DNA from: Thioalkalivibrio denitrificans
Lineage (GTDB): Bacteria; Pseudomonadota; Gammaproteobacteria; Ectothiorhodospirales; Ectothiorhodospiraceae
Length of the DNA: 46,989 nucleotides
Assembly (NCBI RefSeq): GCF_002000365.1
Contig: NZ_MVBK01000018.1
Location: 68,528-115,516, forward strand
Direction: 5' to 3'
Every line of letters begins with the position of its first letter. The first letter of the stretch is position 1. Positions 1-8,451 of the stretch are shown here, piece after piece. The notes beneath the pieces are model-generated. The model was not told where the DNA came from and did not search any database. It was given only the letters and a program-made list of their open reading frames with translations. The position numbers and the translations under genes were made by a program.

Positions 1-201
1 CTCCCGGCAGATGGGTGCGGTCCTTGCCAAGGGCTTGCCATTGCCTTCGGCCCGCGCCTTGCCTTGGGTCTTGTGCGGGGCTCTGAAATGCAACGAATCT
101 CTGACTCAGGACACTAGCTTCGAAGGCAACATGCAGCGTCAGGCCCGGGCGTTCCGCTACAATCGGCTGCAATACACACCCGACCAACAGGAAACCCGGC
201 C

Positions 202-1245
202 ATGTCTCTGGGTCCCGTGATGCTGGATGTCGAAGGGATCTGCCTCACCGAGGCGGAACGCCGGCTGCTGTGCCATCCGCGGGCGGGCGGGGTGATCCTC
301 TTTACCCGCAACTTCGAATCCCTCGAACAGCTCACTGAACTGGTGGCTGACATCCACGCCCTGCGTACACCGCGTCTGCTGGTGGCGGTGGACCATGAGG
401 GCGGGCGCGTGCAACGGTTTCGGGAAGGTTTCACCCGCCTGCCGAGTGCGGCCCGTTTGGGAACGCAGTACGATGCCCATCACGGTCGCGGCCGGGAACT
501 GGCCCGCATGGCGGGGTGGCTGATGGCCGCGGAGTTGCGGGCGGCCGGCGTGGATTTCAGCTTCGCGCCGGTGCTGGATCTGAGTCACGGGATCAGTGGT
601 GTCATCGGGGATCGCGCCTTTCACCGGGACCCGGAAGTGGTGGCGGACCTTGCCCACCATTTCATGAGCGGCATGCAGCACGCCGGCATGGAAGCGGTGG
701 GCAAGCACTTCCCCGGCCATGGCGGCGTGCGCGAGGATTCGCACCTGGCCCTGCCCGTGGATTCCCGTCATCTGAATGAACTGGAGTCGGACATCCTCCC
801 GTTCGAACGCATGATCCGTTACGGACTCGCCGGGATCATGCCCGCCCATGTGGTCTACGCGCAGTGTGACCGCCATCCGGCCGGATTCTCGCCGTACTGG
901 CTGAACCAGATCCTGCGCCGCCGACTGGGTTTCGGGGGCGTCATCTTCAGTGACGACCTGAGCATGGCCGGCGCGGAGTGCATGGGTGACTATCCCGACC
1001 GGGCCCGGGCCGCACTGCGTGCCGGGTGCGACATGGTCCTGGTATGCAATCACCCGGACGCGGCGCGCCGCGTGATGGACGCCCTGGACGAGGACCCGGA
1101 CCCCGTGTCCATCGCGCGCCTCGCGCGAATGCACGGCCGCAGAAGTCCGGGATGGGAGGCGCTGCGCGCATCTGAGGCCTGGCGCCGCGCGCACGAGACC
1201 CTGGAAGGTCTGCACGATTCACCGCTGATGGAACTGGATGTCTGA
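202..1245 (+). CDS. nagZ: Beta-N-acetylhexosaminidase NagZ
   Basis: A 347-residue cytoplasmic glycoside hydrolase of family GH3 that removes N-acetylglucosamine from anhydromuropeptides during peptidoglycan recycling. The sequence shows the NagZ signature KHFPGHG at residues 168-174, the following DSH of the catalytic loop at about 179-181, the early substrate-binding stretch VAVDHEGGRVQRF at 61-73, and the FSDDLSM segment near 249-255 that carries the nucleophilic aspartate. Length equals that of single-domain NagZ. The start is preceded by AGGAAA at a good distance. It is followed by purine-salvage genes in the same direction, the neighbourhood seen in Pseudomonas. Identification is firm. 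Confidence 0.96.
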   Translation: MSLGPVMLDVEGICLTEAERRLLCHPRAGGVILFTRNFESLEQLTELVADIHALRTPRLLVAVDHEGGRVQRFREGFTRLPSAARLGTQYDAHHGRGRELARMAGWLMAAELRAAGVDFSFAPVLDLSHGISGVIGDRAFHRDPEVVADLAHHFMSGMQHAGMEAVGKHFPGHGGVREDSHLALPVDSRHLNELESDILPFERMIRYGLAGIMPAHVVYAQCDRHPAGFSPYWLNQILRRRLGFGGVIFSDDLSMAGAECMGDYPDRARAALRAGCDMVLVCNHPDAARRVMDALDEDPDPVSIARLARMHGRRSPGWEALRASEAWRRAHETLEGLHDSPLMELDV

Positions 1246-1356
1246 CTGAACACGCCCGACGGGGCTTGAGGGAGGTCCGCCGGGCCTCGGAACGGCTTGG
1301 CGCCATCGCGCTATAATGGGTCATCGTGACCCCGACTGCGGGCCCTGTCGGGCGAC

Positions 1357-1385
1357 TGGCCATGGTTTTGTGAGGCCCCTATAAT
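1357..1385 (+). promoter_or_regulatory. Sigma-70 promoter before the DsrE-like gene
   Basis: A perfect TATAAT lies at 1380-1385, with TGGCCA at 1357-1362 (4 of 6 to TTGACA) and a 17-bp spacer. It sits about 45 bp upstream of the DsrE-like start codon. A second TATAAT at 1312-1317 has no convincing -35 box. The gene therefore probably has its own promoter rather than reading through from nagZ. Confidence 0.55.
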
Positions 1386-1431
1386 GCCGCACTTTGCTTC
1401 AGACACGACCCTTTCCCGGAGATGAACCGCT

Positions 1432-1800
1432 ATGGCTGACAAGCTGCTGATTGTCATGGTCAACACCGACCCCACCAACCCGTCCGAACTGGGTGCGCCC
1501 TTTTTCCAGGCCACGGTGGCAGCCGCCATGGAATACGAGGTGGAAGTGGTGATGACGGGTCGTGCCGGGGAACTCGCCAAAAAGGGCGTGGCCGAGAAAC
1601 TGTTTGTACAGGAAGGCAGCCCCAAATCGGTATACGAGTTCATCAAGGATGCCGCGGAGGCCGGGGTCAAGTTCAAGGTATGTACCCCCACGCTGGATCT
1701 CTGGGGTGATGATCTGATTCCCGAGATCGAGGAAACCGTTGGCGGCGCTTACGTGATCAGTGAGGCCATGGACGACGACACGGTCACGTTTACCTACTGA
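1432..1800 (+). CDS. DsrE-family small cytoplasmic protein
   Basis: A 122-residue protein with no signal peptide and the alternating beta-alpha pattern of the DsrE/DsrF fold. It opens with a hydrophobic strand (KLLIVMVNTDP) and contains a VVMTGRAGELAKKG segment and a single cysteine in FKVCTPTLDLWG near residue 84. DsrE-like proteins carry or relay sulfane sulfur, or act as small oligomeric binding proteins. With one cysteine, a sulfur-relay role is possible but not shown. It has its own promoter and a clear ribosome site (CCGGAG). The downstream hpt probably begins 58 bp after its stop. Family assignment is fairly sure; function is unknown. Confidence 0.8.
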   Translation: MADKLLIVMVNTDPTNPSELGAPFFQATVAAAMEYEVEVVMTGRAGELAKKGVAEKLFVQEGSPKSVYEFIKDAAEAGVKFKVCTPTLDLWGDDLIPEIEETVGGAYVISEAMDDDTVTFTY

Positions 1801-1858
1801 TGGGCGTTGCTCGCCGCGCAGCGTGTTTGCTCTCGACGCGTCCGCGGACGACGGGCGC

Positions 1859-2416
1859 GTGACGGTCACCGCCGAACAGGCACTCCGGGTCTGGCAGGAG
1901 GCCGATTGCCTCCACGATCAGTCCGCAGTGGAAGCTGCCCTGGATCGCATGGGCCGTGAGATCACCGAAGCCCTTGCCAAACGCGATCCCCTGGTCCTGT
2001 GTGTCATGAACGGTGGCCTGGTGGCAGCTGGACATCTGCTCACACGCCTTTCGTTTCCCCTGCAAGTGGATTACCTGCACGCCACGCGTTACCGCGGAGA
2101 CGTGGAAGGTGCCGCTGAGCTTCACTGGCTGGTCAGACCACAGCTACCGCTGGCGGGTCGCACGGTCCTGGTGATCGACGACATACTGGACGAAGGCCGG
2201 ACGCTGGCGGGCATCCTGGATTATTGCCGTCAGCACGAAGCCGCCTCGGTGTACAGCGCGGTCCTCGTCCTCAAGCACCATGGGCGGCGCGACCCGCGCA
2301 TCCAGGCAGATTTCGTCGGCGTGGAGGTGGATGACCACTACGTGTTCGGGTACGGCATGGATTACAAGGAGTACCTCCGCAATGCCCCGGGCATCTACGC
2401 GGTGAAGGGGATGTAA
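1859..2416 (+). CDS. hpt: Hypoxanthine-guanine phosphoribosyltransferase
   Basis: Purine salvage enzyme that joins hypoxanthine or guanine to PRPP. The PRPP-binding motif VLVIDDILDEGRTL is at residues 103-116 counted from the chosen start, and the C-terminal FGYGMDYKEYLRN closely follows the gammaproteobacterial Hpt pattern. The frame is open further upstream (to 1760) and overlaps the DsrE-like gene. I chose GTG at 1859 because it gives a 185-residue protein that begins (VTVTAEQ) like known Hpt proteins; GTG at 1823 is an alternative. The ribosome site is weak, so translation may be coupled to the upstream gene. It sits next to the methylthioinosine phosphorylase, which yields hypoxanthine, its substrate. 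Confidence 0.93.
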   Translation: MTVTAEQALRVWQEADCLHDQSAVEAALDRMGREITEALAKRDPLVLCVMNGGLVAAGHLLTRLSFPLQVDYLHATRYRGDVEGAAELHWLVRPQLPLAGRTVLVIDDILDEGRTLAGILDYCRQHEAASVYSAVLVLKHHGRRDPRIQADFVGVEVDDHYVFGYGMDYKEYLRNAPGIYAVKGM

Positions 2417-2512
2417 TCACCCTGGCAAACGGAGTCTGCCGGATGCGTTATCCCGCTCATCCCCTTTCCTCCCGGCCCGGCCGCACCTCAAGCAGCCCAC
2501 GGATCCTGAACC

Positions 2513-3259
2513 ATGACTGATACCATCCTCGCCATTATCGGCGGTACCGGCCTGACCTCGCTCAAGGGGCTGGAAATCTCACGCCGGGAGGTCATGCATA
2601 CGCCGTATGGCGAACCTTCCGGTCCGCTGACCCATGGCATACTCGCCGGTCGCGAGGTGGTCTTTCTCGCCCGCCATGGCTACAGCCACACCATTCCGCC
2701 TCACCAGGTGAACTACAGGGCCAACGTGTGGGCCCTTAAGCACGCAGGTGTCAGCGCGGTGGTGGCGGTGGCGGCCGTGGGCGGAATCACCGCCGAGATG
2801 CGCCCGCGACGCCTCGTCTTTCCCAACCAGATCATCGACTACACCTGGTCGCGTGCACACACCTTCTTCAACAAGGATCTCACCCACGTGGTGCACGTGG
2901 ACTTCACCGAGCCCTACGATGCCGATCTGCGTCGCAAACTGATCGAGGCGGCGCGCACCATCAAGATCGATGCAGTTGAACAGGGTACCTACGGCGCCAC
3001 CCAGGGCCCGCGCCTTGAAACCGCGGCCGAGATCGATCGCCTGGAGCGTGACGGCTGCGACCTCGTGGGCATGACCGGAATGCCCGAAGCCGTGCTCGCC
3101 CGCGAACTGGAACTCCCCTACGCCACCTGCGCCGTGGTGGCCAACTGGGCCGCAGGTCGCGGCGAAGGCGTCATCACCATGGACGAGGTGAGGGAAAACC
3201 TGGATGCCGCCATGGCCAACGTGCGCCGTGTACTGGAGGCGACGATCAAAGCGCTGTAG
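2513..3259 (+). CDS. S-methyl-5'-thioinosine phosphorylase (PNP/MTAP family)
   Basis: A 248-residue nucleoside phosphorylase of the purine nucleoside phosphorylase/MTAP family, acting in methionine and purine salvage. It shows the N-terminal phosphate loop IIGGTGL, ARHG with the HTIPPHQVNYRAN segment, QGPRLET and the methionine pair in GMTGMPE. The purine-contacting stretch is VVANWAAG, whereas MTAP enzymes have aspartates there. That fits 6-oxopurine preference, as in the Pseudomonas methylthioinosine phosphorylase, whose gene also lies beside nagZ. A sequence this size could instead use guanosine or inosine, so the exact nucleoside is inferred. It ends just before an inverted repeat shared with the convergent AEC gene. 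Confidence 0.85.
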   Translation: MTDTILAIIGGTGLTSLKGLEISRREVMHTPYGEPSGPLTHGILAGREVVFLARHGYSHTIPPHQVNYRANVWALKHAGVSAVVAVAAVGGITAEMRPRRLVFPNQIIDYTWSRAHTFFNKDLTHVVHVDFTEPYDADLRRKLIEAARTIKIDAVEQGTYGATQGPRLETAAEIDRLERDGCDLVGMTGMPEAVLARELELPYATCAVVANWAAGRGEGVITMDEVRENLDAAMANVRRVLEATIKAL

Positions 3260-3427
3260 AAGTAAGAAGAAGTAAGAAGTGTGAATTGGGAAGTGGGAAT
3301 AGAAGCCACCCTCACCCCAACCCTCTCCCTGAGGGAGAGGGAGCGAAAAACCATGTCCGGCTCTTACCAGCGGGTGGTTGCAGGCCCCGGCATTACTTCT
3401 CACTTCCCAATTCACACTTCTTACTTC
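3260..3427. repeat. Composite inverted repeat filling a convergent gene gap
   Basis: The 27-bp outer arms at 3269-3295 and 3401-3427 are exact reverse complements and begin GAAGTAAGAAGTGTGAATTG on the plus strand. A partial extra GAAGTAA copy precedes the left arm. Inside lies a second palindrome at 3321-3341, CCCTCTCCCT then AGGGAGAGGG around one G. The element runs from the phosphorylase stop to the stop codon of the AEC gene, overlapping it by 2 bp. It has no coding potential. It may serve as a bidirectional terminator and resembles the low-complexity elements in the other convergent gaps of this window. Confidence 0.9.
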
Positions 3428-4325
3428 ATAAAACCGCAAGCCATATCGGCAGTGTCACGATCGCCGCGATCATGTTGACGGCCACGATGGACGCCACCAG
3501 GGGGCCGTCGCCGCCCATGCGGACGGTCAGGATATAGGCGGAGGAGGCGGTGGGCAGCGCGGCCATGATGACGGCAGCCGCCAGGTACTCGGCCCGCAGA
3601 CCGAACATCCCGCCCACCCACCAGGCGACAGCGGGCAGGGCCAGCAGCTTGATGGCCGTGAGGTAGGCCACGGCGCCCATCTGGCGCCCGGAAATCACCA
3701 GGCGCAGGCCGGCGCCCACGGCGATCAGACCCATGGGCAAGGCCGTGTAGCCGAGAAACTCCAGCGTCGTGTCCACCATGGCGGGCAACGGCAGGCCCAG
3801 CGCTGACCAGACCAGTCCCGCGAAGGTGGACAGGATCAGCGGATTGCCGATGATCTCCCGCCACATCCGTCCCTCGCCGTGATGGGCGAGGGCCCACACG
3901 GATGCCACATTGGCCAGCGGTACCATGAACCCGGTGAGCAGACCAAAGGCTGCGATGCCGTCCTGGGCATAGAGCGCGCCCAGAACGGCAAAGCCGATAT
4001 AGCCGTTGAATCGAAAGGCGCACTGGAAGGCGGAGGCGAAAGAGATCGCCGACAGTCCGAACCACCAACGTGCACCGTAGCCCAGCACGATCCCCAGCAC
4101 GATGAACGTTACGCCGGTGTAGATCATCGGGCTGGCCTGATCCAGTTGAAGGGGGCGACTGGCCAGCGCCCCGAATAGCAGGGCAGGGAACAGAACGTAG
4201 TAGATGAGCCGTTCCAGGTCTGACCAGAAGGACTGGCTGAAGCCGCCATAGCGGCGCAGCAGGTACCCCATCAGGACAAGGGTGATGGTCGGGACGAGGA
4301 GGGAGGCCACGCTCACCGGCGGCAT
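3426..4325 (-). CDS. AEC-family transporter (auxin efflux carrier-like)
   Basis: A 299-residue integral membrane protein with roughly ten hydrophobic segments split into two halves, as in bacterial AEC carriers. The first half contains LIYYVLFPALLFGALA, the typical family motif after helix 1, and an RFNGYIGFAVLGALY segment. The second half contains an LPMGLIAVGAGLRL segment and ends with an MAALPTASSAYIL helix. AEC carriers move organic acids such as malate or malonate, and some may export them. It is convergent with the nucleoside phosphorylase and lies 36 bp after the GntR regulator in the same direction, so it is probably co-transcribed with it and may handle a product of the sulfonate island. 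Substrate unknown. Confidence 0.87.
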   Translation of the reverse strand: MPPVSVASLLVPTITLVLMGYLLRRYGGFSQSFWSDLERLIYYVLFPALLFGALASRPLQLDQASPMIYTGVTFIVLGIVLGYGARWWFGLSAISFASAFQCAFRFNGYIGFAVLGALYAQDGIAAFGLLTGFMVPLANVASVWALAHHGEGRMWREIIGNPLILSTFAGLVWSALGLPLPAMVDTTLEFLGYTALPMGLIAVGAGLRLVISGRQMGAVAYLTAIKLLALPAVAWWVGGMFGLRAEYLAAAVIMAALPTASSAYILTVRMGGDGPLVASIVAVNMIAAIVTLPIWLAVL

Positions 4326-4361
4326 CCCCCACGCGCACGGCTATGCAGGCATGCTTGCCTC

Positions 4362-5111
4362 TCAGCCAGTGGCTTCCTGGTCACTCTGGTAGACGTGGCG
4401 GGAGGTGTTGACCAGCGAGCGGCGATACTCCACGGGCTTGGAGTGATAGGTGAAGGCGATACGGTCCACCTGGAGCACCGGCGCGTTGACCTCGATATCC
4501 AGCAGGTTTGCCTCGCTCTCGTCCACTGCCACGGCACGCAACTGCTCGGAGGTGCGGATGATATTGAGGCCGAAACGCTCCTGGTAGAGCTGGTATATGG
4601 TGCCGGGCCGGTTGCTGAAGGTGTCGCGGTCCAGACCCTCGAACACCTCCGCATCCACGTAGATGTCATTCACCTCGACAGGATACCCTTCGATGCGCAA
4701 CAGGTTGCGCGCATGGATCACGCGTGCACCCTTGTCGAGCCCGAGCCGCGTCGCCACGTTCTGCTCGGCGCGGATACGCCGGAACTGCAGGAGTTCCGGT
4801 GTGGGGAATCGCTTGATGCCGTCTTCGTCGACAACATGATAGAAGTGATAGAGAAAGCGGCTCTGGGTGTGCGCGGCCACGAAGGTGCCGCGGCCCTGCT
4901 GGCGCACCAGGATGCGCTCGGCCGTCAGTTCGTCGATGGCCTTGCGCACCGTGCCGATGCTGACGTCGAAACGTTCTGCCAGGCGCGATTCGCTGGGTAT
5001 GGCCTCATTGGGTTTCCACTCGCCGTCGGCGAGGCTCTGGGTCAGGAGGCTCTTGACCCGCTTGTAGAGGGGCCCCCGACCGATATCCGCTGCGCTGATC
5101 GTCCCGTTCAT
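4362..5111 (-). CDS. GntR-family regulator, HutC subfamily with UTRA domain
   Basis: A 249-residue transcription factor. The N-terminal winged helix (about residues 12-78) reads PLYKRVKSLL, then IPSESRLAERFDVSIGTVRKAIDEL and the wing VRQQGRGTFV. The remainder is a UTRA ligand-binding domain (about 95-240). HutC regulators are usually repressors released by a small acid or amine. It is transcribed alongside cuyA and lies beside the sulfonate genes, so it is the likely regulator of both arms of the island, possibly through the CTAGGTCAT-type repeats in the divergent promoter region. That link is inference. The start ATG at 5111 follows a weak ribosome site. Confidence 0.9.
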   Translation of the reverse strand: MNGTISAADIGRGPLYKRVKSLLTQSLADGEWKPNEAIPSESRLAERFDVSIGTVRKAIDELTAERILVRQQGRGTFVAAHTQSRFLYHFYHVVDEDGIKRFPTPELLQFRRIRAEQNVATRLGLDKGARVIHARNLLRIEGYPVEVNDIYVDAEVFEGLDRDTFSNRPGTIYQLYQERFGLNIIRTSEQLRAVAVDESEANLLDIEVNAPVLQVDRIAFTYHSKPVEYRRSLVNTSRHVYQSDQEATG

Positions 5112-5257
5112 CGATGCAGGATCTCCGTGTCCGTGTTAGAGATGGGTCTTGCGGAAAGTACCGGAAAATCCATCTGACTCAGCTATGTTACCCGAATCAT
5201 TCAGATACGTGGAAACCGAGGTGACCGCAGATCAGCTGCTGCGGCAGAGCATCCGCT
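5112..5257. other. Spacer between gntR and cuyA, possible autoregulatory site
   Basis: This 146-bp gap contains ACTCAGCTATGTTA at 5177-5190. It resembles ACTCAGCTAGGTCA at 9779-9792, part of the operator-like repeat in front of suyA. It is placed where a gntR promoter should be, so an autoregulatory site is possible but weakly supported. No terminator with a T-run was seen after cuyA. Confidence 0.3.
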
Positions 5258-6253
5258 TCAAGCGAACAGGTCCGGGTACCCGAATAGCGCCGCACTGCCG
5301 CCGGTGTGCAGGAAGACGACGTTCTCGTCCTTGCGGAAGCGGCCGTTTCGCACGAGGTCGATCAGACCCGCCATGCCCTTGCCCGAGTAGACCGGGTCCA
5401 GCAGGATCGCCTCGCTGGTGGCAAGTAGTTTCACGGCCTCCACCATGCCTTCGGTGGGCAGGGCATATCCCTCGCCCACGTAATCGCAGTTGGCGACCAC
5501 GTCCTCCCGGGCAATGATGTCGCCGAGCCCCATGTAATCAGCGGTATGGCAGGCCAGGTCGAACACGGCCTTCTCCTGCGCTTCCCGTGGCGCACGCACA
5601 CCGATTCCGAGCACGGGGATACCGCTGCGTGCGCCGCTCAGGCCGGTGACCAGCCCCGCCTGGGTGCCGGCGCTGCCGGTGGCGTGCACCACGTGGTCGA
5701 TACGCAGCCCCATGCTGTTGGCCTGGGCCAGCAGTTCGAGGGCGGCGTTCACGTAGCCCAGGGCACCCACGGGGTTGGAGCCGCCGCCCGGAATGATATA
5801 GGGCTTGTGTCCACCCTCGCGCAGCTGCTCCGCGAGCATGTCCATCTCCCTGGCCATGTCCGAACCGCCGGGGCGCAGGCTGACACTCGCACCGAACAGC
5901 CTGTCCAGGAGCACATTGCCGTTGTCCAGGTAGTCACGATCCGAGGCCCCGGTGCGGTTTTCCAGCAGGATATGGCACTTGAGTCCCAGCCTGGTTGCGA
6001 TGGCCGCCGTCTGCCGGGCATGGTTGGACTGCACCGCGCCCTGGGTGATGACGGTGTCGCATCCCTGCTCCAGGGCATCGGCCATCAGGAACTCCAGCTT
6101 GCGTGTCTTGTTGCCCCCCGTGGCCAGTCCCGTGCAGTCGTCTCGCTTGATCCACAGCCGCGGACCGCCCAGCAGCTTCGAGAGAGACTCCATGGGCTCC
6201 AGCGGGGTGGGGAGGTGCGCAAAATGCAGGCGCGGGAATCGGGACAAGTGCAT
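5258..6253 (-). CDS. cuyA: L-cysteate sulfo-lyase CuyA (PLP-dependent)
   Basis: A 331-residue PLP enzyme of the D-cysteine desulfhydrase/ACC deaminase fold. The PLP lysine lies in [11 protein letters not shown] (Lys49), followed by the substrate-handling [10 protein letters not shown] at 75-84 and the phosphate-binding loop [14 protein letters not shown] near 190-203. The N-terminus ([18 protein letters not shown]) and the [18 protein letters not shown] segment match what I recall of CuyA from marine Rhodobacterales. CuyA splits L-cysteate into pyruvate, ammonium and sulfite. D-cysteine desulfhydrase is the main alternative from sequence alone, but suyAB, slcC, comC and a TauE exporter nearby favour cysteate. 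It is the last gene of the transporter operon, 36 bp after tctB. Confidence 0.88.
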   Translation of the reverse strand: MHLSRFPRLHFAHLPTPLEPMESLSKLLGGPRLWIKRDDCTGLATGGNKTRKLEFLMADALEQGCDTVITQGAVQSNHARQTAAIATRLGLKCHILLENRTGASDRDYLDNGNVLLDRLFGASVSLRPGGSDMAREMDMLAEQLREGGHKPYIIPGGGSNPVGALGYVNAALELLAQANSMGLRIDHVVHATGSAGTQAGLVTGLSGARSGIPVLGIGVRAPREAQEKAVFDLACHTADYMGLGDIIAREDVVANCDYVGEGYALPTEGMVEAVKLLATSEAILLDPVYSGKGMAGLIDLVRNGRFRKDENVVFLHTGGSAALFGYPDLFA

Positions 6254-6289
6254 TAACTGGCTACTCCTCGGTCAAGAGATCAGGGGTCA

Positions 6290-6769
6290 TCACATCAGGA
6301 TGCCGCGTGGCAGCGGCACGTACAGGTACTTCGTGAATATGAAGTGGAAACTGCCCACCAGCAGAACGGTCACCACTGCGGCGCGCAGGTAGGCGAACAG
6401 ACTGATGGGGGAGGTATCCCCCTCGACCTTCTTGGCGGCACGGGTCACGTACCACCAGAAGCCATAGAACACCAGGACACTGGTGACCATGAAACCCAGA
6501 TGCTCGATCAGGGACGCCCAGAGGATCAGCAGGGCCGCCGCGATCAGCATCCGGAGTTTGCTGCCTTCATCGAAGATCGGGCCCCGTTCGGGCCTGATGA
6601 AGGCACGCACCAGGAGAAAGGCGGCACTGGCAAAAATGAACACGAGAATGGCGTTCGGCCAGCGGGCGCTGAGGGGTGTCCAGGGCTCCCTCGCAAACCA
6701 GAACACAAGGGCCAGGCCCAGCGCACCGAGACCCGCGATGATGTCCGTGTTGAAGTTCTTGGCATTCAT
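6290..6769 (-). CDS. TTT transporter small membrane subunit (TctB family)
   Basis: A 159-residue membrane protein with four predicted helices, typical of TctB, the small integral subunit of tripartite tricarboxylate transporters. Hydrophobic stretches include IIAGLGALGLALVFWF, AILVFIFASAAFLLV, MLIAAALLILWASLIEHL and the C-terminal AAVVTVLLVGSFHFIFTKYL, ending in LPRG as in many TctB proteins. It follows tctA with 7 bp between them. By position it probably corresponds to a sulfolactate-type carrier such as the SlcHFG set described in Chromohalobacter, but TTT substrates cannot be read from sequence. Confidence 0.85.
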   Translation of the reverse strand: MNAKNFNTDIIAGLGALGLALVFWFAREPWTPLSARWPNAILVFIFASAAFLLVRAFIRPERGPIFDEGSKLRMLIAAALLILWASLIEHLGFMVTSVLVFYGFWWYVTRAAKKVEGDTSPISLFAYLRAAVVTVLLVGSFHFIFTKYLYVPLPRGILM

Positions 6770-6776
6770 GATGAGA

Positions 6777-8303
6777 TCACTCCACTGAGCCGGACGTCAT
6801 GCGCTTGCGGCCCCGGCGGTTCTGAATGGCGGGCCAGACGAGTGTCAGCACTGTCAGGGCGATGAGCATCCAGGACAGCGGGTTGACGAACAGGGCCAGC
6901 GCCGCCTGATCCGGTCCGAAACGTGCCGTTCCCTGGAGCATGGCCATGCCGAATCCGTCCTCGGCGATGGGCCCAAGAATGAGGCCCAGCGCGATGGGCG
7001 CCGCATGGATACCGAAATAGCGCACCACGTAGGCGAAGATACCCAGCCCGACCATGATGAACACATCCACCAGGCTGTTGCGCATGGAGTAGGCGCCCAG
7101 GATGGTCATGAACGCGATGGTGGGCACCAGGAACCCCAGGGGTACGGTACAGACGGCACGGCAGATGATACGGCCGCCGATGACACCGACGATCAGCAGC
7201 GCCAGCGCAGCCAGGCCAAGTGAAAAGATGAAGCCGTAGGCCAGGGTGCCGGTCTCGACGAAGAGGGCAGTGCCGGGACGTATGCCATGCAGCATCAGGG
7301 CGCCCAGCATGACCGCCGCGGGCGGTGAGCCCGGCACGCCCAGCGTCAGCAGGGGCACCACGCTGCCGGCGACGGCGGCGTTGTTGCTGGACTCCGAGGC
7401 GACCACGCCCTGGGCGTTGCCCTTGCCAAAGCTGGCGGGGTCCCTGTCGGCGCGCTTGGCCTCGTTATAGGCCACCAGCCCCGCCACGTTGTTGCCGGCA
7501 CCGGGGATGATGCCCACGATCAGGCCGATGACTGATGACCGTATGACGTTGAAGGGCCTGCCGCACGTGATCCAGAACACGTGAGACAGCTTTTCACCGC
7601 CCTTGGAGTAATCGATGCTCACGGTGCGCATGGCCGTGGCCGACAGGCGGATGAGTTCCGGCACGGCGAAGATGCCGATCAGGGCCACGATCAGGTTGAC
7701 GCCGCCCTGCAGTTCGGAGGTGCCGAACAGGAACCGTGATTCGCCGCCCAGCGGGGAGACGCCGACAGTGCCGATCAGCATGCCGATGGCGCCGCCCATG
7801 AGTCCCTTGACCAGGGAGCCGGTGGACAGGGCGCCGATCAGGCTCAGCCCGAGCACGGCAACCCAGAAGTATTCTGCCGGGCCGAAGCGGATGGCGATCT
7901 CGGTCAGCGGGGCGGCCAGCAGCAGGACGAAAATGACACTGATGACGCCGCCCACCACCGATGCGACGGTGGCGGTGAGGATGGCAAGCTCGGCCTTGCC
8001 CTGTTGCGCCATGGGATAACCGTCGAGGCTGGTGGCAATGGCACCCGGCGTCCCCGGCGTATTGATCAGGATGGCGGTGAACGCGCCGCCATACATGGAA
8101 GCCACGTAGACCGCGCCCAGCAGCACCATGGCACTGAGCGGATCCATGGTAAAGGTGAACGGAACCAGCAGGGCCAGTGCCATGGTGGCCGTGAGCCCCG
8201 GGACCGAGCCGACAAACAGCCCGACCACCGTGCCTATCAGGACCAGCAGCAAGGCTTCCCAGCCAAGTACGGCCATCAGACCGGATATAACGGATTCGAA
8301 CAC
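6777..8303 (-). CDS. TTT transporter large membrane subunit (TctA family)
   Basis: A 508-residue permease with about twelve helices. It carries the two TctA hallmarks: the early glycine-rich VGSVPGLTATMALALLVPFT near residue 30 and the later IIPGAGNNVAGLVAYNEAKR near 265. ESSNNAAVAGSVVPLLTLGVPG also lies in the middle, all features of the family. TctA uses a cation gradient to move carboxylates delivered by the TctC binding protein. Transcription comes from tctC through an intrinsic terminator-like hairpin (8385-8424), which would lower expression relative to the binding protein. Linked to cuyA and divergent from suyAB, it is probably a C3-sulfonate importer. Confidence 0.92.
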   Translation of the reverse strand: MFESVISGLMAVLGWEALLLVLIGTVVGLFVGSVPGLTATMALALLVPFTFTMDPLSAMVLLGAVYVASMYGGAFTAILINTPGTPGAIATSLDGYPMAQQGKAELAILTATVASVVGGVISVIFVLLLAAPLTEIAIRFGPAEYFWVAVLGLSLIGALSTGSLVKGLMGGAIGMLIGTVGVSPLGGESRFLFGTSELQGGVNLIVALIGIFAVPELIRLSATAMRTVSIDYSKGGEKLSHVFWITCGRPFNVIRSSVIGLIVGIIPGAGNNVAGLVAYNEAKRADRDPASFGKGNAQGVVASESSNNAAVAGSVVPLLTLGVPGSPPAAVMLGALMLHGIRPGTALFVETGTLAYGFIFSLGLAALALLIVGVIGGRIICRAVCTVPLGFLVPTIAFMTILGAYSMRNSLVDVFIMVGLGIFAYVVRYFGIHAAPIALGLILGPIAEDGFGMAMLQGTARFGPDQAALALFVNPLSWMLIALTVLTLVWPAIQNRRGRKRMTSGSVE

Positions 8304-8384
8304 GTCGGCTCGCCTCTTGGATCAGGATGGGAAAGTATCGCTACGCACAGGGATCGAGTTTTCGAACGTGATGGACACACGTCC

Positions 8385-8424
8385 AAAAAACCGCTGCACG
8401 AAGCCATTGGACTTCATGCAGCGG
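8385..8424 (-). terminator. Intrinsic terminator or attenuator between tctC and tctA
   Basis: Read on the minus strand, a stem of CCGCTGCATGAAG (8424-8412) and CTTCGTGCAGCGG (8403-8391), with one mismatch and an 8-nt loop, is followed at once by TTTTTT (8390-8385). This is a textbook intrinsic terminator placed inside the operon. It would let the binding protein be made in excess over the membrane subunits and CuyA. Confidence 0.8.
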
Positions 8425-8451
8425 CCGGTTTTCACAAGCTTGGACAGAGGA

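Noticed and set aside
1-201. Possible start of a minus-strand gene (a frame reading HFRAPHKTQGKARAEGNGK off the left edge) divergent from nagZ
   Set aside because: Only about 31 codons are visible, no ATG or GTG start exists, and no motif can be checked. A TACAAT at 158-163 could be a nagZ promoter box but has no good -35.
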